64,000 bases of DNA from Sphingobacteriales bacterium (lineage in GTDB: Bacteria; Bacteroidota; Bacteroidia; Chitinophagales; UBA2359), in assembly GCA_016711295.1 (NCBI GenBank), contig JADJTE010000009.1:1-64000 (forward strand), written 5' to 3'. A program made the translations under genes and the position numbers. Shown in pieces: positions 41,169 to 51,937 of this stretch. Numbering within the stretch: the stretch's first letter is position 1; every line of letters begins with the position of its first letter. The notes under the pieces are model-generated. The model was not told the origin of the DNA, made no database searches, and saw nothing but the letters and a program-made list of their open reading frames with translations.

Positions 41169-41313
41169 TATAACGGTTTTGGTTTTCGCCTAACTTGATA
41201 TCCCATACAATAAAAACCTGTCCAAAGCGTTATTTGCAGCGATACGGTAAAGTTGGGATAATCAAACATCTTGCCCTGCTATTCGCAGAGCCTGCTGCAA
41301 ACCGTTTGTATAG
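41169..41313. repeat. Nested inverted repeat of unknown nature
   Basis: Outer arms CTATAACGGTTTTG (41169-41182) and GCAAACCGTTTGTATAG (41297-41313) are imperfect complements. Inner arms TGATATCCCA (41197-41206) and TGGGATAATCA (from 41254) also pair. The two-tier symmetry is recombination-site- or RNA-like. No protein gene overlaps it. Confidence 0.45.
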
Positions 41314-41865
41314 CTATATAGCACAAGAAATGTATGAGTATTAGGCAAGGAGCGAAAAAAAATGGGTTTCGCTTTAATAATATGCAATAAGTGCGTACCT
41401 TAGCGGCAACAAAAGCCCTTTAGCATCGGAACAGACAAATTTGCAGCATCTTGCCAATTATTGCGCAAGTTGCTTGTGGTGTTTTGCCATTTTGTACGTT
41501 TTAACATCTGCCAACACGTTTGGCATGACTATTGCTGTGGTGCATTGATTTTTTTTGACTTATTTTGCATCTTATCATCATATCACTATTAGACTTGTAG
41601 CAGCGGCATTTACTTGGGCGTAAAATGGTGCTTTTTCGCCTATTTTCCGTTTATTTTTGGAAATATAGCCCCGCTATGCCTCCAAAAATAAGCCCCAATC
41701 AGCCCAAAAATCCCTCTTTTTCCGCTCCAACCCAGCTACTGTCACAAGTTTACCAAACTTTATCGTTCCTCGCACATCTATAAAATTCGCCCCAATGTGG
41801 TCAATATTACCACAAATCTTTCTGTTATCCTTATATTTTCACTCATAAACCACAACAAACACTGA

Positions 41866-42651
41866 ATGATGCAGAAACTTCGCCTAATATGGGTGTTCGC
41901 AGCCTTTTTTGCGTTTTTTTCGCTGCCTGCCACCGTCAATACCGCCAAACATGCCAAGGGCGGCGAGAGTGCCGCCGCTACTACCGCAAAAGCCAAAGCT
42001 GCTTTATTTGAAAGCCACATCAAAAGCCTCTACGACGAACTGAACTTGCAAAACAAAGGATTAGACTTTAATGTATTCCGGTTTGCTGTGCCGGGCTACT
42101 ACAATCTGCTGCGCGAAAACAAAATTATGCCCAACCGACATCGTCTAGCCGTAGCCGATTTTCGCAAACCATCGCAACAAAAACGCCTTTTTATTATCGA
42201 CTTAGCTTCGCGTCGCCTATTGCACCAAACTTGGGTGGCACACGGAAAAAATAGCGGCTTGGTCTATGCCCAAAAATTCTCTAACGAACACTCCTCGCTC
42301 CAAAGCAGTTTGGGCTTTTACAAAACCGACCATACCTATAGCGGGCAACACGGATACTCACTCTATTTAGACGGCATGGAAGAGGGTTTTAACGACCAAG
42401 CCCGCCCTCGCGCCATTGTTATGCACGGTGCCGACTATGTTACTGCCGACTATATTGCCCAGCACGGCAGGGCAGGACGCAGTTGGGGCTGCCCGTCTGT
42501 ACCTTTCGGTGAGCATACTGCCATCATTGATAACCTCAAATCGGGCAATTGTTTGTTTATCTATTCCGATGACCTAAGCTACCTCAACCGCTCTAAATTG
42601 CTCAATTTCCAAAAAGCCGCCGACTTTTTCTCTACGCAAAATGCGTATTAA
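41866..42651 (+). CDS. Murein L,D-transpeptidase catalytic domain protein (YkuD-like)
   Basis: 261 residues with an N-terminal signal segment (LIWVFAAFFAFFSLPA). The catalytic core from about residue 90 contains the motif IVMHGADYV and GRSWGCPSVPFG, giving the His and catalytic Cys of L,D-transpeptidases. It belongs to the subgroup where the domain follows a helical N-terminal region (ALFESHIKSLYDELNL). Such enzymes form 3-3 crosslinks in peptidoglycan or attach proteins to it, and act in the periplasm. It is monocistronic, with a terminator shared with the convergent rluD-like gene. Confidence 0.85.
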   Translation: MMQKLRLIWVFAAFFAFFSLPATVNTAKHAKGGESAAATTAKAKAALFESHIKSLYDELNLQNKGLDFNVFRFAVPGYYNLLRENKIMPNRHRLAVADFRKPSQQKRLFIIDLASRRLLHQTWVAHGKNSGLVYAQKFSNEHSSLQSSLGFYKTDHTYSGQHGYSLYLDGMEEGFNDQARPRAIVMHGADYVTADYIAQHGRAGRSWGCPSVPFGEHTAIIDNLKSGNCLFIYSDDLSYLNRSKLLNFQKAADFFSTQNAY

Positions 42652-42724
42652 GGGTTAATTTCTGATAGCGTTATCGCTATATTTTTTTTCAATCTGCCCA
42701 AAGCCCATCTCCATTTTTATAAAA

Positions 42725-42773
42725 AATATCGCCCGTCGGCACCCACAAACAAGGGGTAGCTACGGGCGATATT
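42725..42773. terminator. Bidirectional terminator between convergent genes
   Basis: AATATCGCCCGT (42725-42736) pairs perfectly with ACGGGCGATATT (42762-42773). It lies between the L,D-transpeptidase and the minus-strand pseudouridine synthase. Confidence 0.75.
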
Positions 42774-42794
42774 GTGTATTATATTGCTATGGTA

Positions 42795-43934
42795 TTAGTA
42801 GCCGCAAGGCGCGGTTATTGTGCCAAGTCGAAATGAGCGGTATAGCGTCGCCATTTTCGATAACTTGGTCATATCGTCAGGCATAGGTGCTTCAAAATAA
42901 AGTTCTTCGCCTGTTTCGGGGTGTATGAAGCCTAAGACGCGGGCACGCAGAGCTTGGCGCGGCAGTAGTTCAAAACAATTTTCGATAAACTGCTTATATT
43001 TGGTATAAATAGTGCCTTTTACGATGCGGTCGCCGCCATATTCGTTATCATTGAACAAAGAATGTCCTATATGCTGAAAATGCACCCTTATCTGGTGGGT
43101 TCTGCCTGTTTCTAAGCGACATTCTACTACGCTAACATAGCCAAAACGCTCTAATACGCGGTAATGCGTTACAAGATGTTTGCCATAATCGCCATCGGGA
43201 TATACGTCCATCACTTTGCGAAAACGGCGATGACGGTCTATATTGCCCGTAATGGTGCCTTCGTCCTCTTCAAAGTCGCCCCATACCAAAGCTACGTAGC
43301 GGCGCGTGACGGTATGGTTAAAAAACTGCTTGGCGAGGTGGGTCATTGCATAGTCGGTTTTTGCCACTACCATCAAACCCGATGTATTTTTATCGATTCG
43401 ATGCACTAATCCGGGGCGCATTTCGCCCTCAATCGAAATACCGCCTTGCTGATTGATGGGCAATTGGGCAAAATGGTGGGTCAAGCCGTGCACGAGTGTG
43501 CCCGCAATATGCCCGCAGCCCGGATGTACGACCAAACCCGCAGGTTTGTTCAGCACTAATAGCGTATCGTCTTCGTATACGATATCTAAGGGCATTGGCT
43601 CAGGTATTATCGTATAGCGTTGCACGGGGCGCGGCAATACGATAGCTATTTCGTCGTTGGGGCGGACGCGGTAATTCGGTTTGACAGCTTTGCCATTGAC
43701 CAAAATAGCTCCTGCGTCGGCGGCATTCTGTATTTTATTGCGGCTAATCTTTTCGAGTCTATTGACCAAAAATTTATCAATCCGCAACAGAGATTGCTGC
43801 GGGTCGATGCGTATCGAAAAATGTTCGTATAATTTTTCTTCGTCCTCGCCTTCACCTTGCTCCCAATCGGCGAGTTCGGTATCATCGGCGGTGCTTATCA
43901 AGTCGGGCAAATTGTTCAATTCTTCGGCTGTCAT
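42795..43934 (-). CDS. rluD: RluA-family pseudouridine synthase (RluD-like)
   Basis: Isomerises uridine to pseudouridine in rRNA. An S4 RNA-binding domain (about residues 50-105, LLRIDKFLVNRL) precedes the catalytic domain, whose Asp is in GLVHRIDKNTSGLMVVAKT (about residues 178-196). VHPGCGHIAGTLVHGL is also characteristic. At 379 residues it is slightly long because of an acidic N-terminal extension. RluD (23S U1911/1915/1917) is the likely orthologue in Bacteroidota, but RluC or RluA type specificity is not proved. It has no frameshift. It is followed upstream on the same strand by the transketolase fragment. Confidence 0.87.
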   Translation of the reverse strand: MTAEELNNLPDLISTADDTELADWEQGEGEDEEKLYEHFSIRIDPQQSLLRIDKFLVNRLEKISRNKIQNAADAGAILVNGKAVKPNYRVRPNDEIAIVLPRPVQRYTIIPEPMPLDIVYEDDTLLVLNKPAGLVVHPGCGHIAGTLVHGLTHHFAQLPINQQGGISIEGEMRPGLVHRIDKNTSGLMVVAKTDYAMTHLAKQFFNHTVTRRYVALVWGDFEEDEGTITGNIDRHRRFRKVMDVYPDGDYGKHLVTHYRVLERFGYVSVVECRLETGRTHQIRVHFQHIGHSLFNDNEYGGDRIVKGTIYTKYKQFIENCFELLPRQALRARVLGFIHPETGEELYFEAPMPDDMTKLSKMATLYRSFRLGTITAPCGY

Positions 43935-43997
43935 ATTCGTATAACAAATAGGCTAAGTTGGTAATAAAAGTGGATAATTTTCCCATTGGGGTATTGG

Positions 43998-44842
43998 CTA
44001 ATAATCGCCCAATGTTTCGGGTAGTTGGGCTAAGGCACGCGCCAATTGTTCGTCATTGGGTGCTATGCCGTGCCATTCGTGTGTGCCCTCCATAAAATCG
44101 ACCCCCTTGCCCATTGTGGTTTTCATCAATATTACGATGGGTTTTCCTGCACCGCGCAGGGTTTGGGCGTGCCTCAATTGGGTTTGTAGCTGCGTTATGT
44201 CGTGTCCGTCTGCGTGTAGCACATGCCAGCCAAAAAGCAGCCCATTTGGCAGCCAAATCGCCCAAAGACATTACCTCGTCGTTAGAGCCGTCTATTTGTT
44301 GCCCGTTCCAATCGACAGTAGCGATGAGGTTGTCTATTCGGTGGTGAGCAGCAAACATCGCGGCTTCCCAAACCTGTCCCTCCTGCAATTCGCCGTCGCC
44401 GCAAGGAGAATACCTATCGGCTATCGCCGTTCATGCGCTTGGCGAGGGCTGCTCCTGCGGCTACGGACAGACCTTGCCCCAAGGAGCCTGTAGCTATGCG
44501 CACACCGGGCAAACCTTCTTCTGTGGCGGGGTGCCCTTGCAAGCGCGAGTTGATGCGCCTAAAAGTAGCTAATTCGCTCACAGGGAAATAGCCCGACCGA
44601 GCTAAGACGCTATAAAATACGGGCGAGATATGTCCGTTAGATAAAACAAATACGTCTTGTTCGCGAGCATCGAGGTCGAAAGGTTGGGGGCTATGCTGCA
44701 TGACCGAAAAATAGAGTGTGGTCAAAAAATCAGTGCAACCCAAAGAGCCGCCCGGATGACCCGATGCTACGGCATGTACCATGCGCACGATGTCGCGGCG
44801 CACCTGTGAGGCAATATCTGATAAGGGGTGGGGTTGGTTCAT
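43998..44842 (-). CDS. Transketolase, N-terminal (thiamine diphosphate-binding) subunit (frameshifted)
   Basis: The N-terminal half of transketolase binds thiamine diphosphate; the enzyme interconverts pentose phosphates. It starts at the ATG at 44842 (MNQPHPLSDI). Family motifs are ASGHPGGSLGCTDF, VLSNGHISPVFYS and IATGSLGQGLSVAAG. In another frame come GELQEGQVWEAAMFAAHHR and ATVDWNGQQIDGS, and in a third DFMEGTHEWHGIAPN. Frame breaks lie near 44400 and 44230. Length is about 280 residues, matching the split two-subunit form. Unusually, no C-terminal subunit gene follows; the next gene downstream is rluD-like. Confidence 0.85.
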
Positions 44843-44929
44843 GAATGTATAGATAAGGTATATTGGGTACGTTTTAGGGTGGGCGGAGGGGGACACTAAT
44901 CGGGCTTGGATTTTCGCCTGTTAGCAATT

Positions 44930-45865
44930 TTACGCTTTTAATATTTCTCGCACTTGTTGTTCGTCAAGCATTAATTGTTGGCGCAGTGCTGCAATATCAT
45001 CAAATTTCTGTTCGGGGCGTAGGTATTGGCAAAGTTCAAGTCGCAGGGTTTGGTCGTACAGCGAACTGCCGGGCGGAAAGTCGAGCAAATGCGCTTCTAT
45101 ACTTAGTGTTTCGCCGCTTACAGTAGGTCGTTTGCCTATATTGAGCATGGCGGCGTAGCTGTCTCCCGTTTCGGTATGGGCTTGGGCGGCATATACGCCT
45201 TGTCGGGGTAATAGTTTGTCGGGGTCGTTGAGGTTTAGGTTGGCAGTTGGGAATCCAATGGTTCTGCCCAATTGTCTGCCGCGCACTACTGTTCCGCACA
45301 GACAGTATTGATATCCCAGCAAGGCGGTAGCTGTTTCCAAGTCGCCTTGGGTGAGTGCCTTCCGTATCTTGGTCGAGCTGATGGCTATATTATCTATCTG
45401 CTGTTTGGGTATTTCTTCGACTACAAAACCATCCTGCAAGCCGTATTGTTGCAATAATTCTAATCCGCCGCTGCGGTTTCTGCCGTATCGGTGGTCATAT
45501 CCGATGACGATGTGTTTTGGTTGCAAATAACGCACCAAAAAATCGGCGATATATTGTTCGGGGCTTTGTTCGGCAAACTGGGGCGTAAAGGGTGTTACGA
45601 CTACATTTTGTAGTCCTGTTTGTTCTAACAGATCTATTTTTTCTGCTAATGGCGATAGCAGACCTACTGTATCGCCGCCCTTGATTACTGAGCGTGGGTG
45701 CGGGTGAAAGGTGAGCAATACACTTTCGCCTTGTTCGCGCAGGGCAAGGTCGCATACGCGCCTGATGATTTGGCGGTGTGCTAAATGCACCCCATCAAAA
45801 GTGCCGATGGTGAGCACCGTTTGCCGAAAACGGGGCAAATCATCGAGTTGAGTAAAAACGCGCAT
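44930..45865 (-). CDS. ribF: Bifunctional riboflavin kinase / FAD synthetase
   Basis: Makes FMN and FAD from riboflavin. The N-terminal adenylyltransferase has TIGTFDGVHLAHRQII (nucleotide-binding HxGH-like) and VIGYDHRYGRNRSGG. The C-terminal flavokinase has GRTIGFPTANL, the conserved metal/substrate motif. 311 residues is a normal length and the frame is intact. The start at 45865 is supported by an upstream promoter pair. The gene reads toward the transketolase fragment, 87 bp away. Confidence 0.92.
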   Translation of the reverse strand: MRVFTQLDDLPRFRQTVLTIGTFDGVHLAHRQIIRRVCDLALREQGESVLLTFHPHPRSVIKGGDTVGLLSPLAEKIDLLEQTGLQNVVVTPFTPQFAEQSPEQYIADFLVRYLQPKHIVIGYDHRYGRNRSGGLELLQQYGLQDGFVVEEIPKQQIDNIAISSTKIRKALTQGDLETATALLGYQYCLCGTVVRGRQLGRTIGFPTANLNLNDPDKLLPRQGVYAAQAHTETGDSYAAMLNIGKRPTVSGETLSIEAHLLDFPPGSSLYDQTLRLELCQYLRPEQKFDDIAALRQQLMLDEQQVREILKA

Positions 45866-45889
45866 GGCGGGAAACTATATATAGCGGCG

Positions 45890-45921
45890 CAAAGGTACAG
45901 CTAAAATTTGACAATCAGCAA
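45890..45921 (-). promoter_or_regulatory. Predicted Bacteroidota promoter for ribF
   Basis: On the minus strand a TTG (45919-45921) and TACCTTTG (45890-45897) are separated by 21 bp, close to the phylum consensus. It lies 24 bp upstream of the ribF start. Confidence 0.55.
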
Positions 45922-46007
45922 TTTTTCGCTTGCTGCTATTGGTAGTATCTAAGATAGGCATCGCTACTATTTTCGGCAAAAAAACATAGCAAGTCAGCCA
46001 AAATAAC

Positions 46008-46015
46008 TATTTTTG
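46008..46015 (+). promoter_or_regulatory. Predicted -7 element for the EEP-family gene
   Basis: TATTTTTG matches TAnnTTTG, 33 bp upstream of the ATG at 46049. Confidence 0.4.
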
Positions 46016-46048
46016 CACAAGCAAGGGCAATATTGCCTCCTTTATAAC

Positions 46049-47189
46049 ATGTTTCTAACGCGATTTCTCGGCAATGTCATCTGGAAAACCAATATGATAG
46101 TTGCCTTAGCTCTCTTACTGACCTATACCGCGCCTTATATCAATCCTTCCTCGACCTGGCTGCCAGCACTGGCGGGCTTGAGTTATCCGTTTTTTCTGTT
46201 CCTCAACATTGGTTTCATTATCTTTTGGCTCGTGCGCCGCCCTATTCACTATGCTTTTTTATCGCTGGCAGTGATTTTGTCCGGTTTTCCCTTGCTGGCA
46301 TCGTGGTGGGCGATGCACCCTTTTGCAGGCACACCTTCTAAAACCAAAAATCCTACTTTGCGCGTGATGAGTTATAACGTGCGCAATTTTGACTTGTATA
46401 ATTGGAGCAAAAACCGCGAATCGCGCGATAATATGATGCTACTCATCAAGGCAGAAAACCCCGACATCATCTGTTTCCAAGACTTTTATACCCAAGACGA
46501 TACCATTTTTAACAATATTGCGGTCTGTACCCAAGAGCTTGGCTATCCCTATTATCATTTCGAGAATACCATTACTGTAAAAAAAAAACAAATTTGGAGC
46601 TGCTATATTCTCCAAATATCCGCTCTCTAACTTTAAACATATCGACCTACAAGAGCAAGGTACCAATACTATTGCCTTTGCCGATGCCGATATTGCAGGT
46701 AAAAAGGTGCGCATATTTACTGCCCACTTACAATCGACGTATTTGGCAAAAAAAGACATCCGTTATATGTCTGAACTTTTGGAGGCACAAAAAGAGGGCA
46801 ATGCTACGCCCACTACTGGCGACCACTTCAAATCGGTATGGTCTATCGTGCAAAAGTTGAAAGGTGGCTATATCAAACGCGGCGAGCAAGCTCATTTATT
46901 GGCTGCCGAAATCGAACAATCGCCCTACCCTGTTATTGTTTGCGGCGATTTTAACGATACGCCCATTTCTTATACCTATCACACTGTTGCCCGTCTGCCG
47001 CGCTTGCACGACGCTTTTCTCGAAAAAGGATTTGGCTTGGGCACTACTTTTCATGGGTTATCGCCGCTGCAATTCAGAATCGATTATATTTTTGTCGAAA
47101 GTAGTTGGCAGGTGCGCAGTTTTGACATAGTGCGCAAGGGCTACTCTGACCACTACCCTATCGTAACAGAATTGGCTTTGCCTCAATAG
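46049..47189 (+). CDS. Membrane-anchored endonuclease/exonuclease/phosphatase family protein (one frameshift)
   Basis: Three N-terminal membrane segments (about residues 15-95) precede an EEP hydrolase domain. Its motifs are VMSYNVRNFD and NPDIICFQDFYTQ, then, after a frame change, FTAHLQST, VIVCGDFNDTPISYTYH and the final YSDHYPIVTEL. The break is an extra A in the 10-A run at about 46580-46589. Removing it gives NKFGAAIFSKYPLSNF, a normal family sequence. The catalytic Asp, Asn and His residues are all present in the reconstructed protein of about 380 residues. EEP domains cleave phosphodiesters in nucleic acids, lipids or sugars, and the substrate here is unknown. Confidence 0.85.
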
Positions 47190-47263
47190 CTATAATTCCA
47201 AAGCGACCTTACTCTTTGCAGGTAATATCGCTTTGTGATATATTTTAATATTATATGTTTTTT

Positions 47264-48365
47264 TTATTCACAATCACCTTCTAAGGAGGCTATCCAGTCG
47301 CGTAGCAATTGTAAGCCCTCTTCATGAATGGCAGAGCGTGCTAATTCGGGCATTGCTACTTGGGGCTGAATAGAATTGAGGCGATAAATCAGGATAGACG
47401 AGTCGGGTTTGCCTGGGTAAATATCAAATTTGAAGAGACCTGCGCCTGGTCCGGCGGCTATTGGCTGTTTGCATACTCCCCAAGCAGTAGGGTTGGTTTG
47501 TAAGTAATCCAAATCTAAGCCTGCATTGTTGGCAGGTCCTCGGGTATTGTGGCAATGTGCGCAATTAATGTCTAAATAAGCGCGGGCGCGGTCGTTGAGC
47601 GAACCTGTGGTGGGGTCGTCCCAAACGGGTACTTTGGGTATGTCGGCGGTGGCGGGTTTGCCGCTTAGATAGCCTACGGCAGCCAATTTGTCTAATTGGT
47701 TCATCGTGCCTTCGGCGTAGGGATAATCTTTGTTCATGTGCCGTGCTTTGGTGCCAATAGGTACCATTTTTTGGTCGATGCTATGGCAACCTTTACAATC
47801 GTTTTTGTTGGGTATTTGGTAGAAAATGCTCTTGGTATTGCCATCGTAGTGCGTCCAACTCACGTCAATGATGCGCCCCGCTACATCAAAGTTGGCTTCT
47901 GTTTGTTGGTCGTTCCAAATATACGTAGCGGCTATCCAAGCCGTATCGGTGCGAATAAGCAATCGGGTTTCTATAATTTTTTGCCCCAAAGCAGCGTCGC
48001 GTATATCATTGAGGAACGAAAAATTTTTAATAATAACACTGCCCACCGGAAACTCAAATGTTTCGTCTGCTTTATATACCGCCGCCGCCTTCGGGCATAT
48101 ACACAAAACGGCTCTTGGTGGTATAGTTCGAGAACAGCGGCGTATTGAGGTCGTAGGGTATCACTTGGGCTACGGGGTTAAAGTCTGCCATATTTCCCTG
48201 AAAAAAGCCATAGTCTGACAAGCGCGGATAGGGCACTTGCGTCAAATCGACATTGGGTTTGTCTCCGTCAGTAGGGTCATCTTTGGTGCAGGCTATTTGT
48301 ATGCCTAATAAGATGCAGAATAGCAGAATTGGTAAAGTCCAAGACCTTTTTTGGTTAATTTGCAT
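47264..48365 (-). CDS. Diheme c-type cytochrome lipoprotein, SO2930/HNE_0200-like family (one frameshift)
   Basis: An exported haem protein of about 365 residues. The start ATG at 48365 gives a signal and lipobox (LFCILLGIQIACTKDD). Two haem-binding motifs are visible: CKGCH and CAHCH. The flanking segments (WTHYDGNTKSIFYQIPNKNDC; ARAYLDINCAHCHNTRGPA) match a Bacteroidota/proteobacterial diheme family. The frame breaks near 48080, between FVYMPEGG and AAAVYKADETFEFP, in a GGC-repeat. The protein probably takes part in periplasmic or surface electron transfer, but the partner and substrate are unknown. A parallel beta-helix protein often accompanies this family and is not seen here. Confidence 0.8.
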
Positions 48366-48525
48366 TGTTTTTTTTATTATTATATTTGTTTGTAATAAAC
48401 AATTTATTTTCAAAATTGAATATGCGCCTATGGTATTTCAGGGCGAAATGCTTGCAAGGCATATTCATTTTCAAGCATTATGACAAACAGAAATTGTTCC
48501 GCAAAACTACGTCGAATCGATTCTT

Positions 48526-51500
48526 TTACTTATTCTCGTCCATTTCCAAATAGTTGCCGTCTTTGCCTTTGGGTTTGTCGGTACTTCTCAGTTTCGATTT
48601 GGCGGCTTCTCCTGTTGCAATTTGGCTAATTTTTCGCGGGCTTCTTTTTGAGTTCGTCTTCGGGTTTGTAATTGTCTATAACGCTTTGTAGGGTAGCTTT
48701 GGCTTGGAATGGCTCGCCTTTGCTCACATATATATCAGACAGCAATATAAATGCTTTTACGACCCAATATTCATGCGATGCCGTTTCGTTGCTAACCTTG
48801 AAACACAGGGCTTTTGCTGCATCTAAGTCTTTGGCTTTGTAGGCAATATCGGCTAAATAGTAGCGGGCTTGCGCACCCTGTTCGTTGGTAGTGCGTTGGG
48901 CGGCAGTAGTTAAGTTCGTTTTAGCTTTGGTGGCATTGCCTTGTTGGTAGGCGAGTAGTCCTGTATAAAAGTAGGTATCGGTTTGGTCTTCGCCTGTCGC
49001 GCTTTCTTCTTTTCGCAACAAATCGGCATAGAAGTCTAATTCTTCTGCTTTTTTGAGGTAATAGGTTGCTCGCACTAAGGCTCGTAGCGATTCGGTTTTG
49101 AGGTCGGGGCGCGAAGCTGTTTCGTAGAGTTTTCGGGCGTATCGGTATGCTTTATCATAATCTTTATCGATATACAACGCAATTCTGCCGCCTTTATCTA
49201 AGGCGCGTTCAGTAAATACGTTATTGCCCGCGTCGTTGATGATAAAATCGTAGTCTTTGACGGCTTTGGCATAGTCTTGTTGGCTGTATAGGCACTGACC
49301 GCGATAGAAACGCGCATACAAGGTATATGCTCCGTTGGGGTAGTTGCTTAGGTATTTGGTAAATTCTTTGGTGGCGTTATCGCAGTCGGCTTTGGTATAG
49401 TAGCTTTCGGCAATTTGGTAGTTGAGCGAGTCTTGGGCATCATTAGAGATTTGCAAATCGGGGAATTTTCGGATAAATTGGGCAAATCCGTCAGAGTCCT
49501 GTTTGCTTATATATACATCGCGCACGCCATCTACCGCTTCTTGCGCTTCGCTTGATTTGGGGAATCGCTTCAAAACCAATTCGTAGAATTGCAAAGCTCG
49601 CTCATAATCATTGCGGTTGTAGTAAATCAAACCCAAATTGACCAATGATTTGCGCACATATTCGCTTTCGGGGTGTTCGTCTATTAGTTTGCGGTGGGTA
49701 GCGATGGCGGCTTCGGGTTGGTCTATGGCTACTTGCGTAATAGCGGTTTGGTAGAGGGCATCGTCGATATAACTCGACCCCGAAAATCGGTCGTTAATGC
49801 CGTTTAGGGTAGCTATTTTGGCGGCATAATCGCCGTTTAATCCTTGTAACATACCTTTTTGGTAATAGGCATAATCTACACCGCGCCCGCCTGCTTCGAT
49901 AACGCTGTTGTAGAGGGCAAGCGATTGGTCGTAGCGGCGCAGCATAAAGCTACAGTCGGCACTTCGCAGGGTGGCATCGGGAAAAACCTGCCCTGCAACC
50001 GATTTATAATCTTTTTTATTGGGGTTGTTGTCGAGCAAGCGGCGGGCAGCATCGAAATAGGCGAGTGCGTCGGCATATTCGCGCTCTTTGAACAAGATAT
50101 AGCCGAGTGTATATTGCGCTGTAGCGGGGTTTACTTTTTCAGACAAATTGCGCGAGCCTACCGAACCCAAGAAGTTTTCCATACCATTAAAGGCATCTTC
50201 GTATTGTTTGTTTTTGTATGCTATATCGGCTTTCCAAAATCGGCTAAATGCAGTTATATCGGCATCGTAGGGATTATCTAAGGCTTTATCGAAATGGTCG
50301 GTGGCATCGTTCCATTTTCGGTCGTTGAATAGTTCTACGCCGCGCAGGTAGGCTACGCGCTGATAGGCTTTTTGCATATCGGGCGATTTGGCGGTGATGC
50401 CTTCGAGGGTTGATAGTGCTTCGCGGTAGTTGCGCGTAGTTTCAAAAATGGCACTTAGCAATCGTTTTGCCTCGCCCAAATAGGCTGAATTGGGGTATTT
50501 ATTGATAAAATCTTGCAAACGACTAATTGCGTTGCTATGAAAACCCTGTTCGTAGGATAGCTTGGCGTAGTTAAAACTAGATATTTCTTTTATTTGCGGG
50601 TCAAAATTATCGCGCGAAGCGGCATCAAAAGCATTCATAGCCTTTGCTTTGTCGTTGGTTTTCAGGTAGCAATCGGCGAGGTTATACATGGCGTTTTGCC
50701 CCAAAGTATCGCGTAGGCTGTTCAGTTCCGAAAAATTGCCTATGGCTTTATCGTATTGTTTGGCTTGGCATTGGCAATAGCCCAATTGGTACAAATCTTC
50801 TTTGCGTACCTTGCCTGTTTTTTCGACATAAAGCTGTAGATAGGGCAAGGCTTCGGCAAATTGTTTGCGGTTAAAATAGGTTTGTCCTATTAGTTGGTTC
50901 AATTCTTTTTGGTTGCGCAGCGAAGCATCGGCAGCTAATGGCGTGCTATATTTGAGCAAATCGTCGGGTTTGTTCTGAAAATAGTAGATAAGGGCTATGT
51001 AATAAGGCAGGGCTTTGCCGTATTTGGGGCTTTTTCTCTACGCGCTGAAAACTCTCTAAGGCTTTGGTATATTGCTTGTCGAAATAAGCCAATACGCCGT
51101 AATAATAATTGGCATCGTAATAATAGTCGTTGTTGGTATTGATTATTTCGGCAATGCATCTTTTGCCCGACCAAAATCCTTGCTGACAAAATAGCTATAT
51201 GCCAATTGAAAATAGTATTCGCCGCGCTCTGCTGCGCTCATGTCAGCTTGTGCATCGGCTTTTTCGTAGCAGTAAATAGCATCCTTATAGGCTTTTTTGG
51301 CAAAATAAATCTTGCCCAATTCGTAGTAGGCGCGTCCTGCCCAAGCACTGCTCTCGTGTTCGTCTATAAATTGAGCGAGCAGCATTTCGGCATCGGGCAT
51401 TTTCATTTTCACAGCGCAAAGGGCATTATAATAGGCTGCTGCTTCGCAATCGGCGGCTAAGGTAGTCGTTGTTCCGTTGCGGCATTGTTGTTTGTATAGT

Positions 51501-51677
51501 GCAAAATCGTGTTGGGCTAAGGGGTAATTACCCTCTTCTGAAACGCTCTGTAGCTTGTTCGTATAGGCGGTTGGGGTCGGTATAAACACGGGTTTGCTGG
51601 GCTGCGATAGGAGTGCAAGCGTACAATAATGCCCAAAGGCAGGATAATCGACCAATAAATAGCAAAGCGTTTGGCAT
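48526..51677 (-). CDS. Large tetratricopeptide-repeat protein (several frameshifts)
   Basis: A protein of about 1,040 residues starting at the ATG at 51677 with a signal peptide (ALLFIGRLSCLWALLYAC, then AAQQ), therefore exported or periplasmic. Nearly the whole length is TPR-like helical repeats, for example ALPYLQLYVEKTGK, AYYELGKIYFAKKAYKDAIYCYEKA and LGYILFKEREYADALAYF. The frame breaks near 51540, 51150, 51030, 48650 and 48600; the reconstructed end reads GNYLEMDENK with a TAA at 48526-48528. Long TPR envelope proteins in this phylum include scaffolds of secretion and gliding systems, but no specific assignment is justified. Confidence 0.75.
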
Positions 51678-51937
51678 GTCAATTTGTTTTTGGGAAGGAA
51701 ATGTGGTGAGTTGCAGCATCGATATTAGGGCGTATCATCAAACACACGCAAGAGGGCACTACTCCACAACATTACGCAAAGTTCTATTTTTTATGGCATA
51801 TTTAAACAGTATAGCCGAAATATTTTTTAGGTCTGCGCAAAATGAGGTTTGCTTATTGCACAGCAAGCGCGTTGCCTCAAAAGTTGGGCAACGCGCTTGC
51901 TGTGGTATTGGAATAACTGAATGCCGTGCAGAGCGGT
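51678..51937. other. Intergenic region between TPR gene and DarTG locus
   Basis: No gene. It holds the strong hairpin at 51859-51904 and otherwise unremarkable sequence. Confidence 0.4.
51859..51904. terminator. Strong hairpin downstream of darG
   Basis: CACAGCAAGCGCGTTGC (51859-51875) pairs perfectly with GCAACGCGCTTGCTGTG (51888-51904). It lies 34 bp after the darG stop on the minus strand. There is no clear T-run, so termination is inferred from position. Confidence 0.5.

Larger units (their letters stand above)
40775..41865 (+). other. Large non-coding interval
   Basis: About 1.1 kb without a supportable gene. The first 300 bases are very A/T-rich with inverted runs (AATTTGTATT and AATACAAATT). 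A hairpin lies at 41091-41140 and a nested inverted repeat at 41169-41313. The remainder shows no tRNA or recognised RNA. Small ORFs exist but none has recognisable protein character. Confidence 0.5.

Noticed and set aside
40775..41865. tRNA or structural RNA gene in the long intergenic region
   Set aside because: No TTCRA-type T-loop with matching acceptor stem, nor any recognisable RNA family pattern, could be found by eye.
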